DNA of 64,000 nucleotides, taken from assembly GCA_003550325.1 (NCBI GenBank), contig QKWP01000511.1:64081-128080 (forward strand), read 5' to 3'. The DNA comes from Gigaspora rosea. Taxonomy: Eukaryota > Glomeromycota > Glomeromycetes > Diversisporales > Gigasporaceae. The position numbers and the translations under genes are program-made. The notes beneath the pieces are model-generated. The model was given only the letters and a program-made list of their open reading frames with translations. It was not told where the DNA came from and made no database searches. Of the stretch, positions 1 through 10,137 are shown piece after piece. Positions within the stretch are counted from its first letter, which is position 1. Every line of letters begins with the position of its first letter.

Positions 1-846
1 TTTAAAATATAACACTAGAGCAATTTTACTATATAAGTACTACAGTACGAATTACAACATCCACGTAGATCAAATATTATTAAGAAATTAATAAAAAATA
101 TCAAAATCACAAGCAAATGATTTTTCGATAATAATTAAAAAAAGCAAGCAAACAAACCTGCTCAATAGTAGAGATCATGCATAATAGATCTAAATCTAAC
201 CAAAGAAAGCATAAAATCTATAAAGTAAACAAAATCGGAAAATCATACTATACCCTTTTATCCTCGAATTGATTACCAAAAGTAGCAAGGCATAACAAGT
301 ACAGACGCTCGTGGCAGAATATATATGATGCGCACAGCCACAAGCTTACCAAAACGAATTACACAAAAAACGATTTCACATGACATTAAACAAACGCAAA
401 AAGCTAGTAATCATGTTATCAAACATCCAATGAACAGTTCGAATACGCCATCCAATAAGATTCAAGAGATCGCACACAGCAACTTGCCTGTTAACCATAC
501 ATTTCGTTACTTCGTACTACGTTCCTGGTATGAGTTTCACCTCCAAAAAAGAAATTTACATGCCACTAGCAATTAACCTTTGTTTTTGTATTTTTTTGTT
601 TCTCTATCTGACTCTTATTAGGTCAGTACTTTTCTTCGAACTCGCAAATGAAGTTCTTTTGTGAATCATTCCTGCCTTATTCTTTTTTATGTGATATTTA
701 ATAATAGTAATCCATTTCGTTGTCCATACTTGTCAAAAAATTTTCAACTTCTGTTTACGAATCAAAGGGGATACTCTTGGAAATGTCTTCTGAAATTGTC
801 TCAATTGTACTATTTGATCTATCCAACATCTCATCATCACGTTCTT
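1..846. other. AT-rich stretch, no gene recognised
   Basis: Only short open frames occur here, with no recognisable motif, splice pattern or strong repeat. Confidence 0.5.
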
Positions 847-1068
847 CTAGAACTGATCTGACAATGCTCTATTATCTTGACTATTTGAAACATCAAGTTT
901 ATTTATAGTTGAAGTATCAGGTTCGTTCATATTTGAACTATCAGGTTTGTTCATACTTGAATCATCAGGTTTGATCATATTTAAAGTTCTTTTGTTCTTT
1001 TTACTACATGTCCAAATTTCATCACTCTGACCATAAAATGTACTGAAGGTACTATTGGTATTTACCAC
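847..1068 (-). CDS. Short low-complexity ORF, doubtful
   Basis: This 73-codon frame has an imperfect reiterated motif of roughly nine residues resembling M-N-K-P-D-S-S-N in its second half. No domain is recognised. It lies just upstream of the target site of a LINE insertion, so it could be the end of an interrupted gene or a chance frame over a short tandem repeat. Nothing else supports expression. Confidence 0.15.
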   Translation of the reverse strand: MVNTNSTFSTFYGQSDEIWTCSKKNKRTLNMIKPDDSSMNKPDSSNMNEPDTSTINKLDVSNSQDNRALSDQF

Positions 1069-1147
1069 TATGTAGTATTTGATATTATCATCAAAATAAA
1101 TATATTATTCTATTTCTATCATTTCTGACTGATAATTCGAAAAATTG

Positions 1148-2827
1148 TTGTGAGAATCTGCTTTTAGAGCAGTTAAATAGAAATATTAGTGTAGCAAAAA
1201 AGTCATTAGTGTTTTATACAGACGGATCATTGCACAAAGAAATTTCAGAAAATGGAATGAGTTGTAAGCAAGGTTTAGAATGGATACAGGTCGGTAAAGA
1301 TGGAAAGGAAATGATCCAAAAGGGGAACCTCAGTATACAAGGATGGCCTTCTTTGACAAGGACTGAACTAGCAGCAATCTGGGTAGTCTTATTATTGTCT
1401 CCGCAAGATAGTGTGGTCAAAATCTATACTGACAGTGCAGCTGCTATTCTAGGAATTAATGGTTGTGAAAGGCACAGATCGAATAAAGAGTGGCTACGTT
1501 AGAAGAACTATAATTTGCTACTCAAGATTTTTGACACAAAACAAATTAAAAATTTAAAGGTGGAGATGGTTAAAGTCAAAGAACATAGCAACAATTATTG
1601 GAATGACAGAGTAGATGTACTAGTGAAAGAAGGCCAGGCAGCCCCTCTTCTTGTAGTACAGAATACAGAACGAAGCTCAAGAATTAGGTACAATATGTAC
1701 TGGCAAAACAATCTTGTTGAAATGCCAGTACGAAAGGTCATTAAAGAAATTGATGACACTTTAATAGCATCAGATTGGAGAATGCTAAGCGTCTCTAGTT
1801 GGCTGGAAAAGAAAGACTACCACCGTATTTGGGCATGGGAAGGTCTATGCAAAAGAATTAAAAAGCAAAGTGCCGTGAGATGTACCTCAATGTATAAAGG
1901 AAGGAAACTCAATTTCTTGATCAAGTGTCTGCACGGTAAGCTCCTGACCCTTAGTAATCTTAGTATAACGCGTCCTGATCTATATAAAGATGATATATGT
2001 AAAGTATATGACAAAGATGCCAAGGAAATGCAGGATCATTTGGCAGTATGTGAAGCTTAGGAGACACGGTGGCAAAAGATTGAGGAGACAGTTGCCAAAT
2101 TCATACTTGCGCTTCTAAATGAAAATGGAAAAAAAAATGAAGTTTCTATACAGCAGCTCCGTAATTCTCTTTTTGGTGCCAGTACGCAGGAAAAAAAAGA
2201 AAGAAGAGAAGGCCTTATAAAGGGTTTATATAAGTCGTGTACTGAAGAAGACTTATTTAAGTTAGGCCTTACAAGTAATGACGTAAAATTGATCTTGCAG
2301 TATTTTCCTCTTATGGCATGAGATTATTTTCATGAAATAATCTGGAGAGAAAGATGCGTTAAAATAGTGGAATGGGAACAAAAAGAAGAAATCCAGTGGA
2401 CGCACAAAAGAAACTGGCAAGGAAAGAAGGCTCCTTTTTCAAGAAGTATCATTGAAAGGAAGAGGCAGAAGAGGGACCCTAATTCAAGATATGCGGAAAA
2501 CTCTACTAACAAAAATGAAAGAAATATCATAGAATTAAAAAGAAGAAGAATAGAGCAGAAACAAGATTTTTATAATTTGTGCATGACGGCAATAGGTGAT
2601 AGAATATTAGTTGGTGGAAAGCCATTTTGGTGTAGTACTTAGGCTGGTTTAACACAGCCCCTAGTTTCTGAATAATCTTAAGCTAGTGCGGTAGGTTGCA
2701 CTTGGGCGCCTTAGGGTAGCCGGGTGATATCAGGCTTGCAAATTAGGAGTAAACAAGTGTATTAATTTAGTGATATACTTAGTATCTTAATAAAGTACTG
2801 GCGAAACTGCCAAAGTGTAAAAAAAAA
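1148..2827 (+). mobile_element. 5'-truncated LINE (non-LTR retrotransposon)
   Basis: The insertion is bounded by a direct repeat ATTCGAAAAATTG at 1135-1147 and 2828-2840, and a run of A precedes the second copy. Those are the hallmarks of target-primed reverse transcription. The body carries only the RNase H and C-terminal part of the polyprotein, so endonuclease and reverse transcriptase were lost by 5' truncation. A more GC-rich 3' UTR (about 2640-2810) follows the last stop. It is the same broad LINE type as the copies at 10.1-12.2 kb and 21.8-27.7 kb. Confidence 0.85.
1160..2642 (+). pseudogene. LINE polyprotein C-terminus: RNase H and zinc-knuckle region
   Basis: The frame opens with an RNase H signature: FYTDGS near 1210, then TELAA, then IYTDSAAA, then KVKEHS followed by DRVDVLVKEG around 1570-1635. 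These match the D, E, D and H/D catalytic positions of retroelement RNase H. A stop near 1500 splits the domain. Further on, a degenerate knuckle reads C-K-V-Y ... H-L-A-V-C, in which the second Cys of the usual C-x2-C-x(n)-H-x4-C is replaced by Tyr. A basic tail (ERKRQKRD, KRRRIEQK) runs to the stop at 2642, with further stops at about 2060 and 2320. The copy is dead. Confidence 0.8.
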
Positions 2828-2840
2828 ATTCGAAAAATTG

Positions 2841-3328
2841 CTTGTATTTTCATACTGATACAGTTCCATGTTTATTATGATTGTAAGAATATTAAAAGCC
2901 ACAAGAGTAGATACTCTGATTTTATATGATTTTTAAATTGTTGTTGGTATGTGATGAAATTGATACATCATATAATAATGTAATTTTAATGTTGTAATAG
3001 CGGCAATAAAGATTTTGCATTACAGCAGAAAATTGGATAATGTGATATGACGATTTGTGCTTTATTACATGACGTATAGTTTTTATATATAAATTTAGGG
3101 TACTACGCATTAATATATATCTCATACTATTTTATATTGAATTATGAGATGCAACCTAGTGACTTTTGTCAATTGTAGGGCAAATATATTTTTTTAAAAA
3201 ATTTTAATTTTTCCATCAAATATAAAAATCAAATGTCAATTAATAAAAAATTTTTCAATACTTATGAAAATTTTATGGTAACATTAGCAAATTTTATATA
3301 TAGATATATATCGATTACTATCTGATCA
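2841..3328. other. AT-rich stretch, nothing recognised
   Basis: There are no convincing frames or repeats. Short ATATATCGAT motifs begin to appear towards 3300 and lead into the inverted repeat that follows. Confidence 0.4.
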
Positions 3329-3519
3329 GATATATATCGATACTAAATACCTCTGCTGATTTCTATTGATAGTGATAGTAATCGATATATATCTGATATA
3401 GATATTAATTGATATATATCTTATTAGATATATATCGATTACTATCTATATCAGATATATATCAATTACTATCACTATCAATAGAAATCCCACGGGGGTA
3501 TTTAGTATCGATATATATC
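3329..3519. repeat. Inverted repeat with 75-bp arms rich in ATATATCGAT
   Basis: Arm 3329-3403 is the reverse complement of 3444-3519 apart from a few substitutions, the main difference being a small patch where CAGCAG faces CCCACGGG. About 40 bp separate the arms. The flanks (3290-3620) and 5190-5290 hold further loose copies of the GATATATATCGAT motif, so this belongs to a dispersed family of very AT-rich palindromic sequence. Confidence 0.75.
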
Positions 3520-3960
3520 TATGATAGTTAGTAATCAATATATAACCAATATATTGATAGTGATTATAATCGATATATATCCATGATAGTTAATAATCGA
3601 TATGTAATCAATATAAAAACAATTAATATTTTAATAATAAAAAATGAGTTTATTATACCCAATTATACAGGACATATAATGAATTAAATTAATTTATATT
3701 GCAAAATCGGTTTTATAATTTATTTAATATTATAATATATATATACAATAATGTGTTATTTATACATACATATATTATTAAATAGCAAATACCACCAAGT
3801 AAAACCACTTATTCTAACTTCTACTCCTAACCCTAACAAATTATAACTAAACACCCTAATACTAATATTAACTAAATACCCTAACCCTAACTATTCTAAA
3901 TAACAAAATTCTAAAACAGTATCCACACGATTACTACATAACAAAGATTGCATTGCACTA
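3520..3960. repeat. AT-rich DNA with degenerate telomere-like CCCTAA repeats
   Basis: Between about 3821 and 3900 there are several CCTAACCCTAAC-type runs separated by diverged copies (ACACCCTAAT, AATACCCTAACCCTAAC). This looks like a short decayed interstitial TTAGGG-type array. It is far from a window end and too degenerate to be a functional telomere. The rest is AT-rich with no gene. Confidence 0.4.
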
Positions 3961-4292
3961 CAAAAACGCCATTCAAGAACATCATCACTTTACCACAAGA
4001 ACGCCGTATAATTACCACAAGAACGTCGTCGAATTCTGCAAGAACGCTATCGCTTCACTACAAGAACGTGTACAAGAATACCGTCACTTTACTGCAAGAA
4101 TGCCCGTCGAATTACCACAAGAACACCGTCAAATTACTTTAAGAATGCTGTTACTTTACCCCCAAGAACGCTATTACTTCACCACAAAAACGTCACCATT
4201 TTACCACAAGAATGCCGTCGTTTTACTTCAAGTACAGCATCGCTTTACTGCAAGAATATTATCGAAATACCGCAAACCTCTACCAAATCACT
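3961..4292. repeat. 22-bp minisatellite, about 15 imperfect units
   Basis: Units begin AAGAAC or AAGAAT and end in CCAC, CTAC or CTGC, for example AAGAACGCCGTATAATTACC at 3997. Nearly all are 21-23 bp and one is a 12-bp deletion unit. Because 22 is not a multiple of three, successive units are read in different frames, yet a frame of about 130 codons stays open across the array. That openness comes from the repeat's composition and is not evidence for a protein. The array is distinctly richer in C and G than its flanks. Confidence 0.85.
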
Positions 4293-5292
4293 ACAAGAAA
4301 ACAACAAAAGTATCAGTTATAATAATAACAAAAAAAAAATACTGAAAAAAAATACTTATCTTTATGTAGATTCGAGCAACCTACTTTCTCGCCAATACCA
4401 AAAACGAACATACCGATATTTCTGTGAGGCAGGTAGGAGATCTCTACTCTATGATTCTTCTAATCCATTTGGGTTTAACCTTTATGCCAGGGTTTTCTAT
4501 GTTTTAAAAGAAAAAAAATAAATAAATAAAATAATACGAAAAAAAAATCAATTAACAAAAAAAAAATAAATAAATATAAATGAATAAATGAACTAATCCA
4601 AAAAACTCAACTGCAAGAAAATGCGCTTCACAGCATGTTAGAATAAATGCCCTACAACAGTTTAAAAATTGAAAAGGATGGAATGGTAACAATAAAGTTT
4701 TAGCTGTAGGTGGTTTCGGCAAGGTATATAGAACAAGGTGAAGCAGAAGGATTAGTGGCTGAAATCTGCAAAAAAAGTAAGAAAAGTAGTGAATTAGAGA
4801 TAATATAGCAGACATGCGAAATAAAAAAAATACTATAAATATAAAACAACAAATAAATATAAAATAAATTAAAAAAAACTAAAAAAAAAAAAACAAGTAA
4901 AAAAAAATAAATAAATAAATATAAAACGATATAAAAAAAAATAAATATAAAACAAAAAAAAATAAATAAGTTATAAAACGAAAAAAAGTTTAATACAGTA
5001 GAAAAATATAAGTTGCAGTATTAGTTATGAAAAAAATAGATCGAGGGTCAATATAAAAAAAGATCAAAAAAACCAGACCCAGTGCGTTACATAACATCAA
5101 ATTACAGATCACGAGAAAGTGCAAATCTATAGCGATTAATATCTATTAATCGCTATATATTGGTTTCAATAAATACAATAAAAATCGATTAATAAATATA
5201 TAAGATTTATATTTATTTACGCTATCTATCGATTATAGATATATATCGATATATAACTAGTTTATCGATATATATCATTAATTTTTAAACGA
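4293..5292. other. A-rich low-complexity DNA, with a possible kinase-loop relic near 4697
   Basis: Long stretches of AAATAAATAAA and A-runs fill 4500-5000. At 4697-4738 the plus strand reads VLAVGGFGKVYRTR before a stop, which resembles the Gly-rich loop of protein kinases, but only 14 residues support it. From 5190 to 5290 there are more ATATATCGAT repeats. Confidence 0.35.
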
Positions 5293-5294
5293 TA

Positions 5295-5612
5295 CCGTAG
5301 ATTCCTGAAAATAAGCTACTCCGAAAATAAGCAACTCCTCTAATTTTTTTTAAAATTATCAAAAAACGTGTTGGCAGTTGCTACATATAAAACTTTTTTT
5401 TTACTAAGTAAACATCAAAAAAGTCGATTAAGTAAAGTTGTTTAGCGCATAAAAATACACCTACAGTAAAAATTTGGTGTCATTTGGACAACTTTTTATT
5501 AGTATGTTTTTCAATTTTTCTAAAAATTCAATATTTTGAAAATAAGCAACCCCCTTGTTTTTTCGTGTAATTTTTTGGCCAAAAAAGGTTGCTTATTTTC
5601 AGGAATATATAG
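5295..5612. mobile_element. TA-flanked MITE of the AAAATAAGCTACC family (copy A)
   Basis: The ends are CCGTAGATTCCTGAAAATAA on the left and its imperfect reverse complement on the right, each flanked by TA (5293-5294, 5613-5614). Inside each end the motif AAAATAAGCWAC is repeated in inward orientation. No coding capacity is visible. TA duplications and short terminal repeats point to a Tc1/mariner-type machinery. The same ends occur at 43763-44504 and 60492-62966. Confidence 0.65.
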
Positions 5613-5614
5613 TA

Positions 5615-5989
5615 TATATCGATTAATTGTTATATATCAAAATTTATCTATATAAAAAATTTCCTGCTGAAGTGTATTTTGACCTGCTAAATAAGGCTAC
5701 TTATGCGATTTTAATCGATTTGCTTAGTAAAATTTAGACTTTACTATATAGTAACTTTTGTCAATAGTGGAGTAGCTTATCTTCAGGTCAAAAACGTTTT
5801 TGAGTTTTTTTTAAATATTATAAAATTTGATTGGTCAATAGTCCTATCACTAGAAGGGGTTAGGACATATATAAACTTTAATCATATAATTTACTATACT
5901 TCTCTAAGTACAAGCACTTTCTAACAATAAATTTTTTGATTTTTTCCTGTCAGAAAATTGGTTCAAGTAATTATTAAAGAGTTTGTCTA
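5615..5989. repeat. Diverged relic of the AAAATAAGCTACC family
   Basis: The segment 5670-5800 matches the inner right half of the longer copy at 43763-44504, including the block around GTAAAATTTAGACTTTACTA and a following GTAGCTTAT. The outer boundaries are lost. Confidence 0.5.
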
Positions 5990-6200
5990 AGGGTGCAGTG
6001 ACTTAGAGAAATTGCCAGATTGTTATCTCCAAGTGACAGGTTGTAAATTTGAATCTCGCTAGTAATAATACTGAAAGAAGACCTGTGTTCAGTAACTATA
6101 GCTTATATAGATTGGGTATAATTTTGGTTCCACTATCTTAAATAGAAGCTTTAGTGCAATAGTATTATTGTTATACTATAAATACAGAAAACTAAAAAAA
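5990..6200 (+). mobile_element. Possible tRNA-derived SINE relic
   Basis: The first 75 bp look like a decayed tRNA with a long variable arm: an A-box-like GTGACTTAGAG and a B-box-like AAATTTGAATCTCGC at about the right spacing. A body without tRNA likeness follows, and then a TTATTGTTATAC-type tail. No target duplication was found. It could be a plain tRNA pseudogene. Confidence 0.35.
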
Positions 6201-7780
6201 CAGAAACCTGTTTGACAAGTCTCAAGTAAGGAGGTAATAAAGATCTCTAATAGTGCTACCAGAAAAAAGGTCTGTACCAAGATTAATAAACCTTATAAAA
6301 GCAATATAGGCAATGGTAGCAGTTCAAGGTGTTTTTGATAGCAAGTTAAGCCTTGCTGAATGTGTAAGTTGCCAAAATCTAGCTAGAACATAAAATGGAT
6401 CATGAACTATATCTGGTAGATTTGTCTGCAATAGTAAAGTAGCCCTAAGACCTTTTGTGAAAAATTAAATAGCTGGCTGAACCCATTATACTGAGGCGAC
6501 CTTAGTAATAATAGAAAGAACATGAATTAGAGTATTTAAATAGGCAATTCCCATAGTTGGATTGTAGGTATAGTAGCTAGTGTAGATTCTTCGGGTGGAC
6601 TACTTAAATTAGGTACCAAAAATGCACGTGTAGCTAGTTGTACACTCATTAATATAACAAATATCATTACTTTTAATAAAAGCAAAGGCCAAAGCAGACC
6701 ACCTTAAAAAAAGGATTTGTCAAAATTGAGATAATATATATTAGACATATTAGAAATATCAATATTAAAATATATTAACTCAAATTATAGGATCAGATTA
6801 GCTAATATTACAATATATACATCTTTGAAAATAATATGCTCTATACTACTATTTATTAATACAAACCAAACTTCTTTTCTTCTTTTACCTCTTTATCGAT
6901 AATCTATTCTTTAGTTAAATAGTACTATTACTACCTTATTATCGTTAGTAGCTCTAAATCATTTTGCAAATAATACTGTAGTTTATTCTTTCATTTCCCA
7001 ATTTTATCAAAATTTTAGTCCTTTATGCTCCTTTCTCTTCTAATTATTTATAAAAAAATAATAACAAATAATATTTTAAATATAATTTATATAAGCACAA
7101 AATTTTATATCATCCTTATCTTATTATTTTAGTATTTTTCCCACTTTGACATAATTAAGGGCCTTTAATGTACTATCATTGTTTATTATTGCTATACATC
7201 TTTGCAACTTGTAGTACTATTTAATATTTTTTTAAATGTGCCCAATTGTCATTGATATTTATGCAGCTTTTTAGCAATCTCTAGTATTAATTTTTTTAAA
7301 TTTTATTATATTGCAATTCTATTTTTTTGCTAAATCAGTTTTTAGAAATAATAGTTGTCCTTTTTTAATTAGCACTTTAATTTTATCCAACAAAACCAAA
7401 ATAAAAGATAATAAAACAAAAAAAAAAGGATTATAATATATTTATCTGAAAATGGGATGAGTGTTTCTAGTTAATAGGCTTGGTAGCCTGCCACTAGATG
7501 AACTATTAGAACTTTTTTTATTGCTACTTCTTGTTAAACTATTACTTTTAGTACTTGACTTCTACTTCTTTCATTTTTATTATTACTATAGTAGTGCTTG
7601 CATTACTAGTACTTGGACTTAGAGTTTTTATGGTTCTTGTCTTGCTCTTTTTCTTGCTTTGAATAGCAGCAATTATAGCTACAACTACTGCAAAGATCAA
7701 CTCTATATCCACTAAAAATATAAAGTTTATAATTAATTAATTTTTGATAAATTACTATATTGGCTTATCGTAAATCTTAT
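6201..7780. other. Unassigned AT-rich DNA
   Basis: The part at 6200-6680 is slightly richer in G and C and may be decayed coding or transposon sequence, but stops occur in every frame. On the minus strand around 7460-7640 short Ser/Lys-rich pieces can be read (for example SSNKKSSNSSSSGRLPSLL), broken by stops and frame changes. Nothing can be named. Confidence 0.3.
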
Positions 7781-7849
7781 ATTTTTGTTTCTTATATTTT
7801 TTTGCCTTCTTCTTAGCCATTTTCTACTTTTAGCTTTAAAAAGTTTCTT

Positions 7850-8010
7850 TTTTTTATTTATTTTGTATGAGAGAGATAGAAAAATAAAAAAAAAGAAAAC
7901 AAGAGAAAAAACAAGTAAGAAGAAAACAAGAGAAAAATATATGAGAGAAAAGAAAAATAAGAGAAAAAAATTAAAAGAGAAAGAAAAATGAGATAGGAAG
8001 AAAAATAAGA
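7850..8010 (+). repeat. Purine-rich AGAGAAAA low-complexity tract
   Basis: Reiterated GAGAAAAGAAAAATAAGAG elements make a Lys/Arg/Glu-only frame ending at 7991. I read it as simple sequence and not a gene. Confidence 0.6.
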
Positions 8011-9613
8011 AAGAATATAAGAGAAAATTAATATGTGTGTATATGAATACTTGTGTATATATGTAAAAAGTTAAATTGATATTGAAATAAAAAATTCTTG
8101 AAAAAGATATTATTCTTTTTATAATTTTATGAGCTATATAGTAATTATCTTCTGTATTGTTTTATTTTTCCTGTTATTGAATTAAAATTTTTTATTAAAA
8201 TCATTTTTAATTTTATAAGTGATTATGTTAAAATAATATATATACCTTTTATATATCTTTCATTTAAATGATATATAATTAACTTGATTGGCACATACAT
8301 TATCTTTGGTCTTAGATAAAAATTGATTATAAATATTATATTGCTATCAAAGTAATACCAATGATTAAATAAATAGTTAATTAGTAGTCCGCAGTTAAAG
8401 GGAACAAATTTCATAGTAAAAATTGGCGGGCATGTGACTATTACCTTATATAGTAAGTGGAACGCCATGTGCTTCAATTCATAAGAAAAACTCTATAGTA
8501 ATCAATTGAAAAATACTCGTATCTTATGATTTATCAAACCGATTTTGATGATTTTACTACCATTAGAATCACAAGAATTAGCTCTATGACTTTTAATTAA
8601 GCAACAAGAAAGTGTTAACTAATAAAAAAATACTTTTATATGTAAGCAAGCTCCATTCGCACACTATAAAAATTTACTATTAAATTCCGCCGTGATTTAT
8701 TATAAAATGTCGATCATTTTATACCCTTTATCTGCGATCTTCCACTTAAATTAAAATAATTTACCTTTGCTTAAATGATATACTATTGACTATGGGTCTT
8801 AGCTGGGTCAGGTTTGACTCAGGTTAGGAAAAACTAGGCCGGGTCAGACTGGGTTAATGATAGGTAATGCATAACTAAACATTTCATTCAAAAATAAATA
8901 AATAATTAATTTATTATAAAAAGTATTATATAGATTTCAAAATTCAGGTAAAAAGTGAACTTATTTAACCTAGTAATAATTTGCAATCGCATAATACAAA
9001 TTCTTAAAAAGATTTTTTGTAACATCCATGTAAACTTCAATAAATTTTAATAATAACATAGATCGACAAAATTATGAAAAGAAATTGTAAAATAGTGAAA
9101 ATTAGTTAAAGTTCATAAATTTTATTTGCTATGAAAAGAAAAGTATATAAGTGCTTAACTTACAATAAAAATTAACTCGTGGTATTTAAAAGCTTAAAAA
9201 ACCTTAATAGAAGTAGTGTCTATAAAAAGTTATTTTCTTGTTATTCAATTTCATAATACTAGATCGTTTTGTGACCCTCCAAATTAATAATAAACTGTGG
9301 AGCTCAACCTTTGAAATACAGTAAGAGTAGAAGTGTTGAGCTCCAACAGTTGTGTATAACTTGAAAAATTCATTTTTCATAACTTGTTTGTCCTAGTTCT
9401 CTTAAAAATCGATAATAGATTAATCATATTTGCGAATAAATTATCTAAGTCATGACCTCATGATTTTTTATACAATAAAGAGTACAAAGAGAATTAGTAA
9501 TCGATCAGTAACCTGTATTTATAAGAAACTAGAATTAATTAAATACTGATTACCTCATTTATTGAACAATTGCATCCTCAAGATTCTATATTGAGCAATT
9601 GTCAATCTTCATA
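8011..9613. other. Unassigned AT-rich DNA
   Basis: No gene is recognised. Relics include a piece resembling the GTCTC hairpin family arm (about 8540-8575), a GGGTCAGG-rich fragment at 8790-8870 like those at 46.0 and 55.8 kb, and a small inverted pair GAGCTCAAC/GTTGAGCTC at about 9300-9345. Confidence 0.35.
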
Positions 9614-9621
9614 CTTGTCAT

Positions 9622-9890
9622 CAGTGTTGTACATTTTGGCTGTCCAAGGGCTTTTTTGGTCTTGTCCATGTCCAAAATGTCCAAGCATCCAAGATTGTCC
9701 AAAGCTTATACAGGTTTTAATAATTATTAAATTTGTCTAAAAAATATAGAATTATATATTTTTTGAGGTGCTAGTTAAAATTGAAATAGATTGTCTTAAT
9801 AAAATTTTAAGTAATTTTACTTTATTTAATTGTCCAAGATTGTCAAAAATTGTCCAAATTACTGTCCAAAGTTGTTCTATAACAATGCTG
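9622..9890. mobile_element. hAT-type MITE with reiterated TGTCCAA
   Basis: This 269-bp element starts CAGTGTTGTAC and ends in the imperfect reverse complement (GTTCTATAACAATGCTG). It is flanked by CTTGTCAT (9614-9621) and CTTGCCAT (9891-9898), an 8-bp duplication with one mismatch. CAG ends and 8-bp duplications are typical of hAT elements. About ten copies of TGTCCAA or close variants cluster inside both ends and are candidate transposase-binding repeats. It has no coding capacity. Confidence 0.7.
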
Positions 9891-10137
9891 CTTGCCATAA
9901 TTTGATTTGTGATTTCGATTTCTGACTGCATCTTTTGCTATCAGAATTTAAAGTAAAAACACTGTGATACCATCTAGTCCTGCAACCCTCGTTAAGAATT
10001 GTACCCAATTATTCAATCTCTAGAATAGAAAAAAAGTGAAGAAATATTATTCCAACATTAAACAAAATCAGGTAATAAAACTATATTCATCTTAGAGCTT
10101 TGTGACCTTTATCTAGAGCTTTATTTGACCCAAGTTA

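Noticed and set aside
3821-3900. Functional telomere
   Set aside because: The units are degenerate and internal to the window.
3953-4345. 130-codon plus-strand frame (and an overlapping one)
   Set aside because: It is a translation of a 22-bp minisatellite in rotating frames, with no protein-like conservation.
5990-6065. Functional tRNA gene
   Set aside because: The A- and B-box-like motifs are diverged and the stems do not pair convincingly.
7785-7991. Lys/Glu-rich frame
   Set aside because: Purine-rich simple sequence explains it.
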